Positions 51,603 through 60,982 of a stretch of 64,000 nt of DNA are shown in pieces. Position 1 is the stretch's first letter; each line of letters starts with the position of its first letter. The notes beneath the pieces were generated by a model. It was not told where the DNA came from. It made no database searches and saw only the letters and a list, made by a program, of their open reading frames with translations. The translations under genes were made by a program, and so were the position numbers. Source of the stretch: Janthinobacterium sp. (GTDB lineage Bacteria > Pseudomonadota > Gammaproteobacteria > Burkholderiales > Burkholderiaceae_D); contig NZ_RFSK01000018.1 in NCBI RefSeq assembly GCF_009923995.1, positions 30,337 through 94,336 on the forward strand, read 5' to 3'.

Positions 51603-52967
51603 TCAGGCCGCCTGCGCCAGGCGGATGACCTTGTGCGGCAGCTGCGGTACAGGCTCATCCGTCTCGAAGAAAAACTTATCGTGGCCGAACGCCGGCTGCA
51701 GATGGTCCATCCACGTCGCTTCCGCATCGAACTTCGCATAGAACGGCCGGCGCACCCAGTCCGGGTTACGCGCCTGCAAGAATTGCAGGGCAAACAGTTT
51801 CTCGCCATTGATGGTGACGATGCCATCGATGACGATCTTGCCGGGAAAAGCGCTCATGGACGGCCCCCGCACCGTGCGCGACAGGCCGGACACCATCTGG
51901 TAGGCGGCCTGGAAAATCTCGTGCGCCTTTGCCAGCGGCAGTTCGAAATAGCCGCGCGGCCCCGTGTCGCGCTCGACGAACATGTAGTACGGAATCGCCC
52001 CCAGGCGCGTACCCGTCTGCCACAGCTCGGCCCAGCTCTTCGGGTCTTCGTTGATGTGGCGGATCAGCGGCCCCTGCATGCGCAGGGTGGCGCCCGTGGA
52101 AACGATGCGCTTGACGGCCTGCTGCGCGATGTCCTGGCGCAACTCGACGGCGTGGCTGTAATGGCCCATCACGGCCAGGTTCTTGCCCGCCTTGACGATG
52201 CGCTCGAACAGGCGCAGCAAGTCGTCCGCGTCGCGGTCCGAGACGAAGCGCTGCGGCCAGTACGCCACCGACTTGGTGCCGATGCGGATGTTCTGGATGT
52301 GTTCCAGGCCCGGCTCCAGCAGCGGCTCCAGGTAGGCTGCCAGTTGCCGCGTATTCATGATCATCGGGTCGCCGCCCGTGATCAGCACGTCGGTCACTTT
52401 CGGATGCAGTTTCAGGTAAGCCACCAGTTCGTGCGATTCGCGCGCATCGAATTTCATGTCATCCATGCCGACGAACTGGGGCCAGCGGAAGCAAAAAGTG
52501 CAATAGGCGTGGCAAGTCTGTCCCGCGCTGGGGAAAAACAGCACCGTCTGTGCATATTTATGCTGCAAGCCCCGCACGGGCGCATCGTTGACGCGGGGCA
52601 CGTTATGCGTCATCTGCCCGGCGGGATGGGGATTCATGCCCAGGCGCAAGCCATGCACATAGGCATCGATGGCCGCCTTGTCCTGTTTTACCAGCACCAG
52701 GTCGCGCAAGTGCGCGTACTGTTCCGGCGGCAGCATGTCGCGGTGAGGAAAGACGAGGCGGTAGATGGGATCGTCCGGGATGTTGTTCCAGTCGATCAAC
52801 TGATCGAGCACATATTCGTTAGTGCGAAATGGCAACACATGCGACACCACTTGCACGGCTTCGCGCTGCTCTTCCGGCAGCCAGGCCCACTGCCGCGCCT
52901 GCTGGATGGTTTGCCGTGTATACGGCTTGAATTTGGATGGGAACGGCTCGGTAATGAGTGCGGACAC
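51603..52967 (-). CDS. KamA-family radical SAM enzyme (lysine 2,3-aminomutase-like)
   Basis: A 454-aa cytoplasmic radical SAM protein. The cluster motif is CHAYCTFCFRW (CxxxCxxC); LITGGDPMIM is the SAM glycine-rich stretch, and a PLP-type lysine is likely in FPGKIVIDG. The start is GTG 52967 because AAGGAG lies 6 nt upstream. The family moves an amino group between C2 and C3 of an amino acid. In lysine aminomutases an Asp precedes the PGGGGK lysine loop; here the loop is PSMSAFPGK without that Asp, so the substrate may not be lysine. Cotranscription with an MFS gene hints at a transported amino-acid derivative. Confidence 0.87.
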   Translation of the reverse strand: MSALITEPFPSKFKPYTRQTIQQARQWAWLPEEQREAVQVVSHVLPFRTNEYVLDQLIDWNNIPDDPIYRLVFPHRDMLPPEQYAHLRDLVLVKQDKAAIDAYVHGLRLGMNPHPAGQMTHNVPRVNDAPVRGLQHKYAQTVLFFPSAGQTCHAYCTFCFRWPQFVGMDDMKFDARESHELVAYLKLHPKVTDVLITGGDPMIMNTRQLAAYLEPLLEPGLEHIQNIRIGTKSVAYWPQRFVSDRDADDLLRLFERIVKAGKNLAVMGHYSHAVELRQDIAQQAVKRIVSTGATLRMQGPLIRHINEDPKSWAELWQTGTRLGAIPYYMFVERDTGPRGYFELPLAKAHEIFQAAYQMVSGLSRTVRGPSMSAFPGKIVIDGIVTINGEKLFALQFLQARNPDWVRRPFYAKFDAEATWMDHLQPAFGHDKFFFETDEPVPQLPHKVIRLAQAA

Positions 52968-53247
52968 GGTCGGCTCCTTGCCAGTAAATGACGATAACTT
53001 CCACGAAATCAGCCCAACATCAGACTATTTCGCCCTGTTTGAGTGCACGCCACGTCACGCGGCATGCTGCGAAAGTCATCATAGTTCTTGCCGCCAGGAA
53101 CCAAATTGCCACACATCAACAAGCGCTGCGATATGCCGCAAGCTGCCCTCAAGCAACACCTTAGTTTGTTCCATCGCAATTTGATGCGAGCCACACCGAC
53201 GTAAATTACGACTTGGCAACACATCCCTCGATCTCAAAGGAGTTTTC
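52968..53247. other. Divergent spacer between the KamA-like gene and the Cache protein gene
   Basis: 280 nt with no recognised gene. A perfect AAAGGAG ribosome binding site precedes the Cache gene. No clear sigma-28 promoter (TAAA-N15-GCCGATAA) was found, although the following genes are chemotaxis-related. Confidence 0.4.
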
Positions 53248-53706
53248 ATGAAACGCTTATTCACGGGTAGCCTGCTGTGCCTGGCATTTGCCAGCGCCAG
53301 CGTCAGTGCCGCAGTCGAACCGACGGAAAAAGACGCCATCGCCATGGCCGAACGGGGCGCCGCCTTCATGAAGGCGCATGGCAAGGAAGAAATGATGAAA
53401 AAGATCACGGCAAAAGATCCCGATTTCGTGCAGGGCTCGCTGTATGTGGACATGCGCGACATCAAGACGGGCATCGTGCTGGCCCACCCCATCAATCCGT
53501 CCATCGTGGGCAAGGACCTGACGGACGTGCCGGATGCGAATGGCAAGAAATACCGCCGTGAAATCATCGAACTGGCGCAAAAACAGGGCAAGGGCTGGGT
53601 CGACTACCAGTACAAGAATCCCACCAGCGGCAAGATCGAGCCCAAGACCACGTACATTTTGCGCGTCAACGACGTAGTGCTGGAAGCGGGCATCTACAAG
53701 AAATAA
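53248..53706 (+). CDS. Stand-alone periplasmic Cache-domain protein
   Basis: A 152-aa exported protein. The signal peptide MKRLFTGSLLCLAFASASVSA is followed by a single Cache (sCache/Cache_2) fold. LYVDMRDIKTGIVLAHPINPSIVGKDL and GWVDYQYKNPTSGKIEPKTTYILRV are the typical strand-turn motifs. Cache domains sense small molecules, usually as part of a receptor; here the domain has no membrane anchor or signalling domain. It sits 81 nt upstream of an MCP whose own periplasmic domain is not Cache-like. I infer a separate sensing partner. Homologous soluble Cache proteins are known in other betaproteobacteria. Confidence 0.9.
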   Translation: MKRLFTGSLLCLAFASASVSAAVEPTEKDAIAMAERGAAFMKAHGKEEMMKKITAKDPDFVQGSLYVDMRDIKTGIVLAHPINPSIVGKDLTDVPDANGKKYRREIIELAQKQGKGWVDYQYKNPTSGKIEPKTTYILRVNDVVLEAGIYKK

Positions 53707-53787
53707 GCCCTCCCGGCGCCGTGCGGGCGCGGCGGCTGGCCGCTGCGGCGCCCCCGGCGTGTACAGCCCCACTGGCAGGAGTCAGAC

Positions 53788-55494
53788 ATGCTCAATCGAC
53801 TACGCATCGGACCAAAATTACTGCTGGCGCCCGCCCTCGTGCTGCTGCTGCTGATACTCAGCTCCAGCGGCGCCTGGTATGGCATGGTGCGGCAAAATGC
53901 CTCGCTGGAAAACATGGTACGGGTGCGCATCACGCACCTGAAGGCGGCTTCCGACGTGGCCGGTGACGCCAAGCATGTACACGGCAATATGTACCAGTTG
54001 CTGTCATGGACCAATGGCAGCTTCGCCAAGGCCCGTATCGATGCGCTGGAACAACAGATCAAGGCGCGCCACCTCGCCATCGGCAAGCAGCTGGCGGCGC
54101 TGCGCGGCACGGCCACGGGCACCGAGCGCAGCTTGCTCGATGCGGCCATCCAGGCCCTGTCCGGCTACCGCAAGGCCGTGCTGGAAACCATGGAAATGGC
54201 GCAGATGGACCAGTCCATCGCCACCAATTCCATGCTCAAGGCGGAAACGCAGTTCGTCCAGCTCAGTACGCAGCTGGCGCAACTGTCGGCGCTGGAAACC
54301 ACGCTCAGCAGCCAGGCGCACGCGACGGCCAGCGCGGAATTTCGCAGCCTGGGCTGGAGCATGCTGCTGACCGTGCTGCTCTCCATCCTCGTCTCCATCG
54401 TCGTGACCATGCTGGTGCGGCGTGCCATGCTGGGGGAAATCCGCGGCATCGCCGACGCCGTGCAAGACCTGGCGGCCGGCAAGCTGACGGCCGGCGCACC
54501 CAAGCAGGGCAGCGACGAGATCGCCGACACGTCGCGCGTGCTGGACCAGACCATCGCCAACCTGAACCAGACCTTGCGCACCATCATGGATGCCGTGCAA
54601 TCGATCGATACGGCTTCGCGCGAAATTGCCAGCGGCAACCTGGACCTGTCGGCGCGCACGGAAATGCAGGCCAGTTCGCTTGAAGAAACATCGAGCGCCA
54701 TGGAAACCCTGACGGAAGCCGTCAACGACAACGCCAACAATGCCCAGCTGGCCTGTGACCTGGCCGCGCAAGCGTCCGGCCTGGCCGTGCAAGGGGGCGC
54801 GGCGATGCAGCAGGCGGTGGCGACAATGGCGACGATACGGGCCAATTCGCGCCAGATCGTGGAAATTATCGGCGTGATCGACGGCATTTCCTTCCAGACC
54901 AATATCCTCGCCCTGAACGCGGCGGTGGAGGCGGCCCGCGCGGGCGAGCAGGGACGCGGCTTTGCCGTGGTGGCGTCCGAAGTGCGCACCCTGGCGCACC
55001 GCTCGGCGCAAGCGGCCAAGGAAATCAAGACCCTGATCGCCACGTCCGTCACCACCATCGATGGCGGCAGCGTAGCCGTGCAGAAGGCCGGCGACAGCAT
55101 GGGTGCCATCGTTGCCTCGGTGCAGCAAGTCAACGACATCATCCAGCGCGTGAAGCAGGCCAGCGCCGAGCAGGCGTCGGGCATCACGGAAGTCAATCAG
55201 GCCGTCACGCAAATGGATGATGTCACGCAGCAAAATGCCGCCCTGGTGGAACAGGCGGCCGCCGCGGCGGCCAGCCTGCAGGACCAGGCCGTGAAACTGT
55301 CGGCCGCCGTGGCCGTGTTTACCCTCGATAGCCAGGCGGCATCGCCCACCGTCACTGGCGAGGAGCAGGCGTTCCAGGAACCGGCCAGCGCGCAGGCGGA
55401 ACGCCGCGCACTGCACAGTCCGCTACGCGGCGCGCCCCGCCATGGCGCCCCCGCCGGCGCAGGCCGTACCCCGCACCGCCAGCGCGGCGCCTGA
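53788..55494 (+). CDS. Methyl-accepting chemotaxis protein
   Basis: A 568-aa receptor: TM1 about residues 9-30, a periplasmic four-helix-bundle-like domain to about 190, TM2 ([19 protein letters not shown]), a HAMP domain and the signalling domain. The tip [38 protein letters not shown] is nearly invariant and binds CheA/CheW. The C-terminus ends in a basic, Pro/Arg-rich tail without a CheR-binding pentapeptide. A CAGGAG ribosome binding site precedes the ATG. A GC-rich hairpin lies between it and the Cache gene. The ligand is unknown, perhaps delivered by the Cache protein. Confidence 0.95.
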   Translation: MLNRLRIGPKLLLAPALVLLLLILSSSGAWYGMVRQNASLENMVRVRITHLKAASDVAGDAKHVHGNMYQLLSWTNGSFAKARIDALEQQIKARHLAIGKQLAALRGTATGTERSLLDAAIQALSGYRKAVLETMEMAQMDQSIATNSMLKAETQFVQLSTQLAQLSALETTLSSQAHATASAEFRSLGWSMLLTVLLSILVSIVVTMLVRRAMLGEIRGIADAVQDLAAGKLTAGAPKQGSDEIADTSRVLDQTIANLNQTLRTIMDAVQSIDTASREIASGNLDLSARTEMQASSLEETSSAMETLTEAVNDNANNAQLACDLAAQASGLAVQGGAAMQQAVATMATIRANSRQIVEIIGVIDGISFQTNILALNAAVEAARAGEQGRGFAVVASEVRTLAHRSAQAAKEIKTLIATSVTTIDGGSVAVQKAGDSMGAIVASVQQVNDIIQRVKQASAEQASGITEVNQAVTQMDDVTQQNAALVEQAAAAAASLQDQAVKLSAAVAVFTLDSQAASPTVTGEEQAFQEPASAQAERRALHSPLRGAPRHGAPAGAGRTPHRQRGA

Positions 55495-55508
55495 TACCGG
55501 CCCGCGCC

Positions 55509-56087
55509 CTAGCCCGCAGGCACGCGCATGGGCTTGCTCAAATACGGCGACCCGGCCAGCACGAAGCGCCACGGCGTCTCCATCGCCCTGGAAATGCCGA
55601 TGCGCGGCCCCGTTTGCACGCTCACCTCCTCCTCGCGCGCCAGCAAGGTGAACGGCGGCGCATCGAGCGCCAGGCGGTTCTGCAGGTGGCTCACGCCCAG
55701 CGCCTGGCACACCTTGCCCGGCCCCGAACACAGCAGCCGCACAGCGGCGACGCCGCGCCGTTCGCGCATGACATCGATGCCGGCCAGCGGCTCGATGGCG
55801 CGGATCAGCACGCCGGCGCCATGGCCCGGCTCGCGGCAGACAAAATTCAGGCACCAGTGGATGCCATACGAGCGGTACACATAGGCATGCGCGGGCGGGC
55901 CGAACATGGCCGCATTGCGCGGCGTCATGCCGCCATACGTGTGCGAAGCCGGGTCCAGCCGGTCATACGCTTCCGTTTCCACGATGCGTCCGCCCACGCC
56001 ATCGACCAGCACGGTCACACCGATCAGCTGGCGCGCCACCGTGCTGGAATCGGCCGCGAAATCTATACCGGCGAGAATTTTTTTCAT
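55509..56087 (-). CDS. DNA-3-methyladenine glycosylase (AAG/MPG family)
   Basis: The 192-aa protein starts at ATG 56087 (MKKILAGIDFAAD); the ORF track adds 11 codons. The alkyladenine glycosylase fold is recognised by the motifs VETEAYDRLDPASHTYGGMTPRN (catalytic Glu), AYVYRSYGIHWCLNFV and the C-terminal GPRIGISRAMETPWRF. It flips out and excises alkylated or deaminated purines in base excision repair. The eukaryotic-type fold is common in proteobacteria. It converges with the chemoreceptor gene, 14 nt apart. Confidence 0.93.
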   Translation of the reverse strand: MKKILAGIDFAADSSTVARQLIGVTVLVDGVGGRIVETEAYDRLDPASHTYGGMTPRNAAMFGPPAHAYVYRSYGIHWCLNFVCREPGHGAGVLIRAIEPLAGIDVMRERRGVAAVRLLCSGPGKVCQALGVSHLQNRLALDAPPFTLLAREEEVSVQTGPRIGISRAMETPWRFVLAGSPYLSKPMRVPAG

Positions 56088-56367
56088 GCGGCAATTGTAG
56101 CGCCGCCCTGCCCCGTGCACGCGCCCGACAGCCTTGAAAACAAATAAAGCTTACCGTTTCAACCATGAAAATCGCTGGAAGGCGCGTCGCAAAACGGCGA
56201 AAAGCAGGCGCTAACGGAAGAAAAAGGGGGATTTTTTCATCAAACCATTGCTGAGATGAACTATTGCCATGCATAAACAGCGATAATCGTCCGGCACTGC
56301 GCTGCACGCCCCGCGGCGGCCGGCGGCAGCGCACGACAGAATATCCACCAGCAATGCAAAGACAACG
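56088..56367. other. Divergent spacer upstream of the HDOD gene
   Basis: About 280 nt with no gene. A run of G and T (GGGGGATTTTTT near 56226) and a CG-rich stretch near 56310-56335 are seen. No clear promoter pair was identified. Confidence 0.3.
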
Positions 56368-57234
56368 ATGATGAGAGCGGCAGCGCAAGCCCAGGTAGTG
56401 CAGGAAGATCCGGTCGACGCCCTGATGCGTTCCATCCGTATCCCGCCGCGCCCCAGCCTGCTGGTCGACCTGCAGCGCGAACTGGCCGAGGAAGACCCGT
56501 CGCCGCGCAGGATCGCGCGCATCATCGCCGACGACGTCGGCATGTCGGGCGCCCTGCTGAAACTGGCCAATTCGCCCTTCTATGGCGCCGCGCGCAAGGC
56601 CAAGTCCGTCGAGCAGGGCATCAACTTTCTCGGCATCAACCAGTGCAGCGCCATGATGACGGGACTGCTGGCGCGCCAGGCGCTGGAAGCGGAAGGCGTG
56701 GAACTGACGAATTTCTGGGATGTGTCGGCCAAGCGCGCCCGCGCCGTCGTGTTTACCTCGCGCAAGCTGCGCATCGCCCCGCCCGACATCGCCCACACCT
56801 TCGGCCTGTTCTGCGATATCGGCGTGCCCCTGCTGATGAACCGTTTCCCCGACTACGTCAACACCTATGCGGCGGCGGCGAACGATGCGCACAACTGCTT
56901 TACCGCCCTGGAAGATGCGCGCCACCAGACCAACCACGCGGCCATCGGCTGCCTGCTGGCGCGCAACTGGGGCCTGTCCTCCGACGTCTCGTGGGCGATT
57001 CTGCACCACCACGACTACACGGTGCTGGCGGACCCGTCCACGGACGATGCCATCCGCTCGCTCGTCGCCCTGTCCCTGCTGGCCGAAAAGGGCATTCAGC
57101 GCTACCATGGCAACAGTACCTCGCTGGAGTGGGACAAGGGCGGCAGTCTTGCTTGCCAGCATCTTGGCCTGTCGGAAGAAGAAGCGGCCGACCTGCTCGA
57201 CGAACTGCACGAGATGTTCGATACCGACCATTGA
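56368..57234 (+). CDS. HDOD-domain protein
   Basis: A 288-aa protein whose central 200 residues form an HDOD domain: LVDLQRELAEEDPSPRRIARIIADDVGMSGALLKLANSPFYG, then KSVEQGINFLGI. The HD metal-binding dyad is degenerate (GLFCDIGVPLLMNR, LHHHDY). HDOD proteins serve as signalling adapters in c-di-GMP, chemotaxis or stress networks and usually lack catalysis. No partner effector domain is attached. Two ATGs open the frame; the first was kept. It lies upstream of a DUF2863-like gene on the same strand, 93 nt apart. Confidence 0.9.
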   Translation: MMRAAAQAQVVQEDPVDALMRSIRIPPRPSLLVDLQRELAEEDPSPRRIARIIADDVGMSGALLKLANSPFYGAARKAKSVEQGINFLGINQCSAMMTGLLARQALEAEGVELTNFWDVSAKRARAVVFTSRKLRIAPPDIAHTFGLFCDIGVPLLMNRFPDYVNTYAAAANDAHNCFTALEDARHQTNHAAIGCLLARNWGLSSDVSWAILHHHDYTVLADPSTDDAIRSLVALSLLAEKGIQRYHGNSTSLEWDKGGSLACQHLGLSEEEAADLLDELHEMFDTDH

Positions 57235-57327
57235 TGTCCCAGGCTGTATGATCTGTCCCGGCGCCAGGCCTAGCCTTGGCGCCCGTTTCCGTTTGCCTGA
57301 CCCGAATTACCTAACCTGTTGATCGCC

Positions 57328-58539
57328 ATGCCCAAAAATAAGCGCCCTGTCCCCCGTAAATCCGCCAACACGCCTGAAGACAAGGATGAAGCCGTCACGC
57401 GCATGCTGTGCACGATGGCCCTGAACCTGGCGGAACAGGAAGACAGCGAATCGCAGGGCACGGTGCTGGCCGAGCAAGCCGTCGAGTTCGGCCGCATCAT
57501 CCGCAAGGCCTTGAATCAAAAGAAGGATGAAATCCTGTACGACGCCATCGAGCGTTCCAAGTACGAAGACGTGGGCGCCTACCAGTACCTGCGCAGCCAT
57601 ATCGAGGAAGCCGCCTCCATTTCCGTGATCCGCCGCGACAACGCGCCCGCCATGGAAATCAATGCCTTCGTCGTGCCCCTGCTGGTGCAAGGCACAGGCG
57701 GCCTGAAGGAGGCGGACAGCTTCCAGGACCAGGACGCGTTCGAGGCGCTGGTGCAGAGTTTTCAGCAATCCGAGCTGGAAAGCGCCAAGGCCAAGGTGGT
57801 CCTGATGAGCCACGCCTACGACCTCGATGAAATCGACCGCATCACCTACAGCCATCTGCACGAGATGGTGCGCGACGCGCATGCCTCGATGACGGACAAG
57901 AAGATCGTCGCCGCGCCGGGCCTGGAAAGCAGCATCGTGGGCTGGAGCGCAACGGCCTTCGGTGCGCAGGACACGGCCGTCGAGCTGCGCTTCCTGCTGG
58001 GCTTTGCCCTGAAGCGCGTGGACGACCCGTTCTATGCGGAACCGAAGGATGAAGCGGCGCTCGACGCCTGGTTCGACGCCCGCATGGCGCGCTACCAGCA
58101 ATGGACGACGAAAGTGGGCGATCTGGTGAAGCGCTGCCTGGCGCCGGCCGGCGCGGCGCTGGAAGTGAGCTTCTTGTACCAGGACCTGTTCCACGGCGGC
58201 AAGGAACAAGGCATGAGCGAATACGCCATGCTGCAGATGATGTCGGGCATCAACCACGCCCTGGCGGAACACGAGGTGGATGCCGCCGATGCCGCCGTGG
58301 TCGTGGGTCCGGCCGATGAACATGGTGAAATGTTGCTGCGCGTCAACGTCCATGCGGCGGGCGGCGCCCTGCTGCACAGCGCCGACAAGCCGCTGGACCT
58401 GGCCGCCGACCTGCAGGACGAAGTCGACGACATCTGCGACGCGCTGGCCACCATCGGCGTGACGCAACTGTCGGTGGCGCTGCGCTTCGACGCCCAGGGG
58501 CAGCCGCTGGAAGTGCAGGCCTACACCCCGGCCGCCTGA
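57328..58539 (+). CDS. DUF2863-like protein, unknown function
   Basis: A 403-aa cytoplasmic protein starting at ATG 57328 (the ORF track opens with a TTG 3 codons earlier). The N-terminus is basic (MPKNKRPVPRKSANTPEDKDE), followed by helical segments with YDAIERS and YQYLRSHIEEAASISVI, then alternating alpha/beta segments. The length and the pattern of a helical N-terminus plus a VVPLLVQG strand remind me of the DUF2863 proteins of Burkholderiales, but I could not confirm it. No membrane segment or signal. Its stop lies 1 nt from the stop of the convergent chemoreceptor. Confidence 0.8.
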   Translation: MPKNKRPVPRKSANTPEDKDEAVTRMLCTMALNLAEQEDSESQGTVLAEQAVEFGRIIRKALNQKKDEILYDAIERSKYEDVGAYQYLRSHIEEAASISVIRRDNAPAMEINAFVVPLLVQGTGGLKEADSFQDQDAFEALVQSFQQSELESAKAKVVLMSHAYDLDEIDRITYSHLHEMVRDAHASMTDKKIVAAPGLESSIVGWSATAFGAQDTAVELRFLLGFALKRVDDPFYAEPKDEAALDAWFDARMARYQQWTTKVGDLVKRCLAPAGAALEVSFLYQDLFHGGKEQGMSEYAMLQMMSGINHALAEHEVDAADAAVVVGPADEHGEMLLRVNVHAAGGALLHSADKPLDLAADLQDEVDDICDALATIGVTQLSVALRFDAQGQPLEVQAYTPAA

Positions 58540-58540
58540 C

Positions 58541-60070
58541 TTACCGTTCCAGCTTGAACAGGCTGACCAGCTCTGACAGCTGATGCGCCTGTTCCTGCAT
58601 GGCCTGGGCGGCAGCGGCAGCCTGCTCCACCAGGGCCGCGTTTTGCTGGGTCACGTCGTCCATGCTGATGATGGCCTGGTTGACCTGCGCGATGCCCTCG
58701 CTTTGCTCGTGCGTGGCCGTGCTGATATCGTGCATGAAGGCCGTCACCTTGGCGATGCTGTCGACCACGTGCTGCATCGCGGCGCCGGCCTGGCCGGCCA
58801 GCTCGCCGCCCGCCTCCACCTGCGTCACCGACACGCCGATCAACTCCTTGATTTCCTTCGCCGCGCCGGCCGCGCGCTGCGCCAGGCTGCGCACCTCGCC
58901 CGCCACCACGGCGAAGCCGCGTCCCTGCTCGCCCGCGCGCGCCGCTTCCACGGCCGCGTTCAATGCCAGGATATTCGTCTGGAAGGCAATCGCGTCGATG
59001 ACGCCCGTGATGTCGGCGATCTGGTTTGACGACTGGCGGATGGCGCCCATGGTGTCGACCATGCGCGCCACCACGGCGCCGCCCTGGCGCGCCAGCTGCG
59101 AGGCATCGCCCGCCAGCGCGCTGGCCTGCTGCGCATTGCCCGCATTCTGGCTGACGGTGCCCGTCAGTTCCTCCATCGAGGCCGCCGTCTGCTCGAGCGA
59201 GCTGGCTTGCGCTTCCGTGCGCGCCGACAGGTCCAGGTTGCCGTTGGCGATTTCCTGCGATGCCGTGGCGATGGCCGAGGCGTTGCCGCGGATCTGGCGC
59301 ACGGTGCCGGCCAGGTCCTGCTGCATGCGGGCGATGCTGTGCAGCAGGCTGGCATTGTCGCCTGCCCGCAGGTCCACGGGGGCGGACAGGTCGCGCCCGG
59401 CGATGCGCCGCGTGACGTCGCCCGCGTAGGCCGGCTCGCCGCCCAGGGCGCCCAGCACGCTGCGGATCACCTGCCAGCCCAGCGCCGACATCACGGCCAG
59501 GGCGGCGAGGAAGAACCACAGGAACTGCATGGCCGCATGCCAGAAGGCGTTCTCGATATCGTCATTGAAAAAACCCGTGCCTATCCACCAGCCCCAGGGC
59601 TTGAAGGCGATGATGCCATTCAGCTTGGCGACCAGTTGCCCGTCGCGGCGGCTCTTGACGGAGACGAGGCCCACTTCGCTGCTGGCCAGCGCCTCGACGT
59701 AGGCCTGCGAATCGGGCCGGCCATCCATGGTTTCGCCCTCGGCGATCACGCCGATATTCTTCGGGTTCGGGTGCACCAGGTTCAAGCCGTTCGGCAGGCG
59801 CGCCCAGTAATAGCTTTTGCCGTCATTATTGAGCTGCGTCAATGCCTCCTTGGCGGCCGCCTGCGCCTGCTCGCGCGTCAGGCGGCCAGCCTGCTCTTCG
59901 GCGTGGTAGTGGGCGGCCAGGTGTTCGCCCATCTTGAGCATGTTGACGATCTGCGCCTCGCGGTCATGCCGCATGGCCTGGTACAGATTGCGCAGGCTGT
60001 AGGCGCCCAGCAGGGCCATGCCGAGCAGTGCGGCGCCAACCAGCAGAATCAGGCGGTGAGAGACTTTCAT
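58541..60070 (-). CDS. Methyl-accepting chemotaxis protein with periplasmic single-Cache domain
   Basis: The start is ATG 60070 ([16 protein letters not shown]), supported by AAAGGA 5 nt upstream; the ORF track adds 6 codons. The 509-aa receptor has TM1 about residues 8-27, a periplasmic sCache_2 domain ([38 protein letters not shown]) and TM2 about 183-203. A HAMP region and the signalling domain follow, with the tip [38 protein letters not shown]. The C-terminal end is SLFKLER. sCache receptors often sense short carboxylates. It is a second full MCP within 5 kb of the first. Confidence 0.95.
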   Translation of the reverse strand: MKVSHRLILLVGAALLGMALLGAYSLRNLYQAMRHDREAQIVNMLKMGEHLAAHYHAEEQAGRLTREQAQAAAKEALTQLNNDGKSYYWARLPNGLNLVHPNPKNIGVIAEGETMDGRPDSQAYVEALASSEVGLVSVKSRRDGQLVAKLNGIIAFKPWGWWIGTGFFNDDIENAFWHAAMQFLWFFLAALAVMSALGWQVIRSVLGALGGEPAYAGDVTRRIAGRDLSAPVDLRAGDNASLLHSIARMQQDLAGTVRQIRGNASAIATASQEIANGNLDLSARTEAQASSLEQTAASMEELTGTVSQNAGNAQQASALAGDASQLARQGGAVVARMVDTMGAIRQSSNQIADITGVIDAIAFQTNILALNAAVEAARAGEQGRGFAVVAGEVRSLAQRAAGAAKEIKELIGVSVTQVEAGGELAGQAGAAMQHVVDSIAKVTAFMHDISTATHEQSEGIAQVNQAIISMDDVTQQNAALVEQAAAAAQAMQEQAHQLSELVSLFKLER

Positions 60071-60135
60071 GGGTATCCTTTGGAGCAATCAGTGTGCATG
60101 GCTGCGCGCCATCGGCCACGACAGGCGTGGCTATC

Positions 60136-60169
60136 CCTGCCCGCCAGCCGGCAGCGGCCGGCGGGCAGG
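60136..60169 (-). terminator. Hairpin downstream of the gntR-type gene
   Basis: CCTGCCCGCC (60136-60145) pairs perfectly with GGCGGGCAGG (60160-60169), and the stem extends inward by four more pairs. It lies 20 nt after the regulator stop on the minus strand. There is no T run, so it may be a weak terminator or an mRNA end hairpin. Confidence 0.5.
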
Positions 60170-60189
60170 CGCGGGGGCGCGCAGGGACG

Positions 60190-60912
60190 CTAGCGTTTGG
60201 GTTTGACGGCGAGATGCGGCATGAAATACTCAGGCCGCAGTTTGCGGGTAATTTCCAGCACCGGCAGCACGTGGTCGAGGTGGCTGCGCATGGCCGTGAC
60301 GGCGTGCTGCGGATCGCCCGAGGCGACCGCTTCCACCACGTCACGGTGTTCGGCCATGACATCGCTCATGCGCCCTGCCAGGGGCAGGGTCAGCTGGCGA
60401 TAGCGGTCCATCTGGGTCTTGGCCTGCAGGATCATGGGCCAGACGCCGGGATAGCCGGACAATTCGGCGAGGGCGGCATGAAAGCTCTCGTCGGTGCGGT
60501 GAAAGCCGCGGATGTCGTTCTGCGCGATGCACTCGGCCTGTGCCGCCAGGATGGCGCGCAGGCTGGCGATGCCTTCCGGCGTCGCCCTTTCCGTGGCCTT
60601 TTCGATGATGGCCGTCTCCAGGGCGCAGCGCACCAGCATGGCTTCTTCCAGCGAATCGAGCGGGATGCGCGCGACAAAGGTGCCCACGCGCGGCAGCACT
60701 TCGATCAGGCCTTCCTCGGCCAGGCGCTGCACGGCTTCATGCACGGGCGTGCGGCTGGTGCCCAGTTCATCGGCCAGTTCCTTTTCCACGATGCGCGTCC
60801 CCGGCAGCATGCTCATGTCGACGATACGCTGGCGCAGCAATCCATACACGCGGCGCGCGGCGCTGACACCGGTTTCGCCATCGGCAGGAGGAAGAGAGGA
60901 CGTCAGATTCAT
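60190..60912 (-). CDS. GntR-family transcriptional regulator (FadR/FCD subfamily)
   Basis: A 240-aa regulator. The N-terminal winged helix (VYGLLRQRIVDMSMLPGTRIVEKELADELGTSRTPVHEAVQRL) is the GntR DNA-binding signature. The C-terminal FCD all-helical domain has candidate metal ligands (Asp/His) in RTDESFHAALAEL and MAEHRDVVEAVASGD. FCD regulators respond to small carboxylates or sugar acids. It lies downstream of a KdgK-like kinase and a polygalacturonase-like gene on the same strand, so control of pectin or hexuronate use is likely. Confidence 0.92.
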   Translation of the reverse strand: MNLTSSLPPADGETGVSAARRVYGLLRQRIVDMSMLPGTRIVEKELADELGTSRTPVHEAVQRLAEEGLIEVLPRVGTFVARIPLDSLEEAMLVRCALETAIIEKATERATPEGIASLRAILAAQAECIAQNDIRGFHRTDESFHAALAELSGYPGVWPMILQAKTQMDRYRQLTLPLAGRMSDVMAEHRDVVEAVASGDPQHAVTAMRSHLDHVLPVLEITRKLRPEYFMPHLAVKPKR

Positions 60913-60982
60913 AGACTTATTTTAGCGAAACGGCAAAGTTAAACAGGAAAAAACAGTGTAATCGATGATACAGGGTCTGCGA

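Noticed and set aside
54004-55416. 470-aa antisense ORF across the chemoreceptor
   Set aside because: It is the shadow of an MCP signalling domain. There are no independent features.
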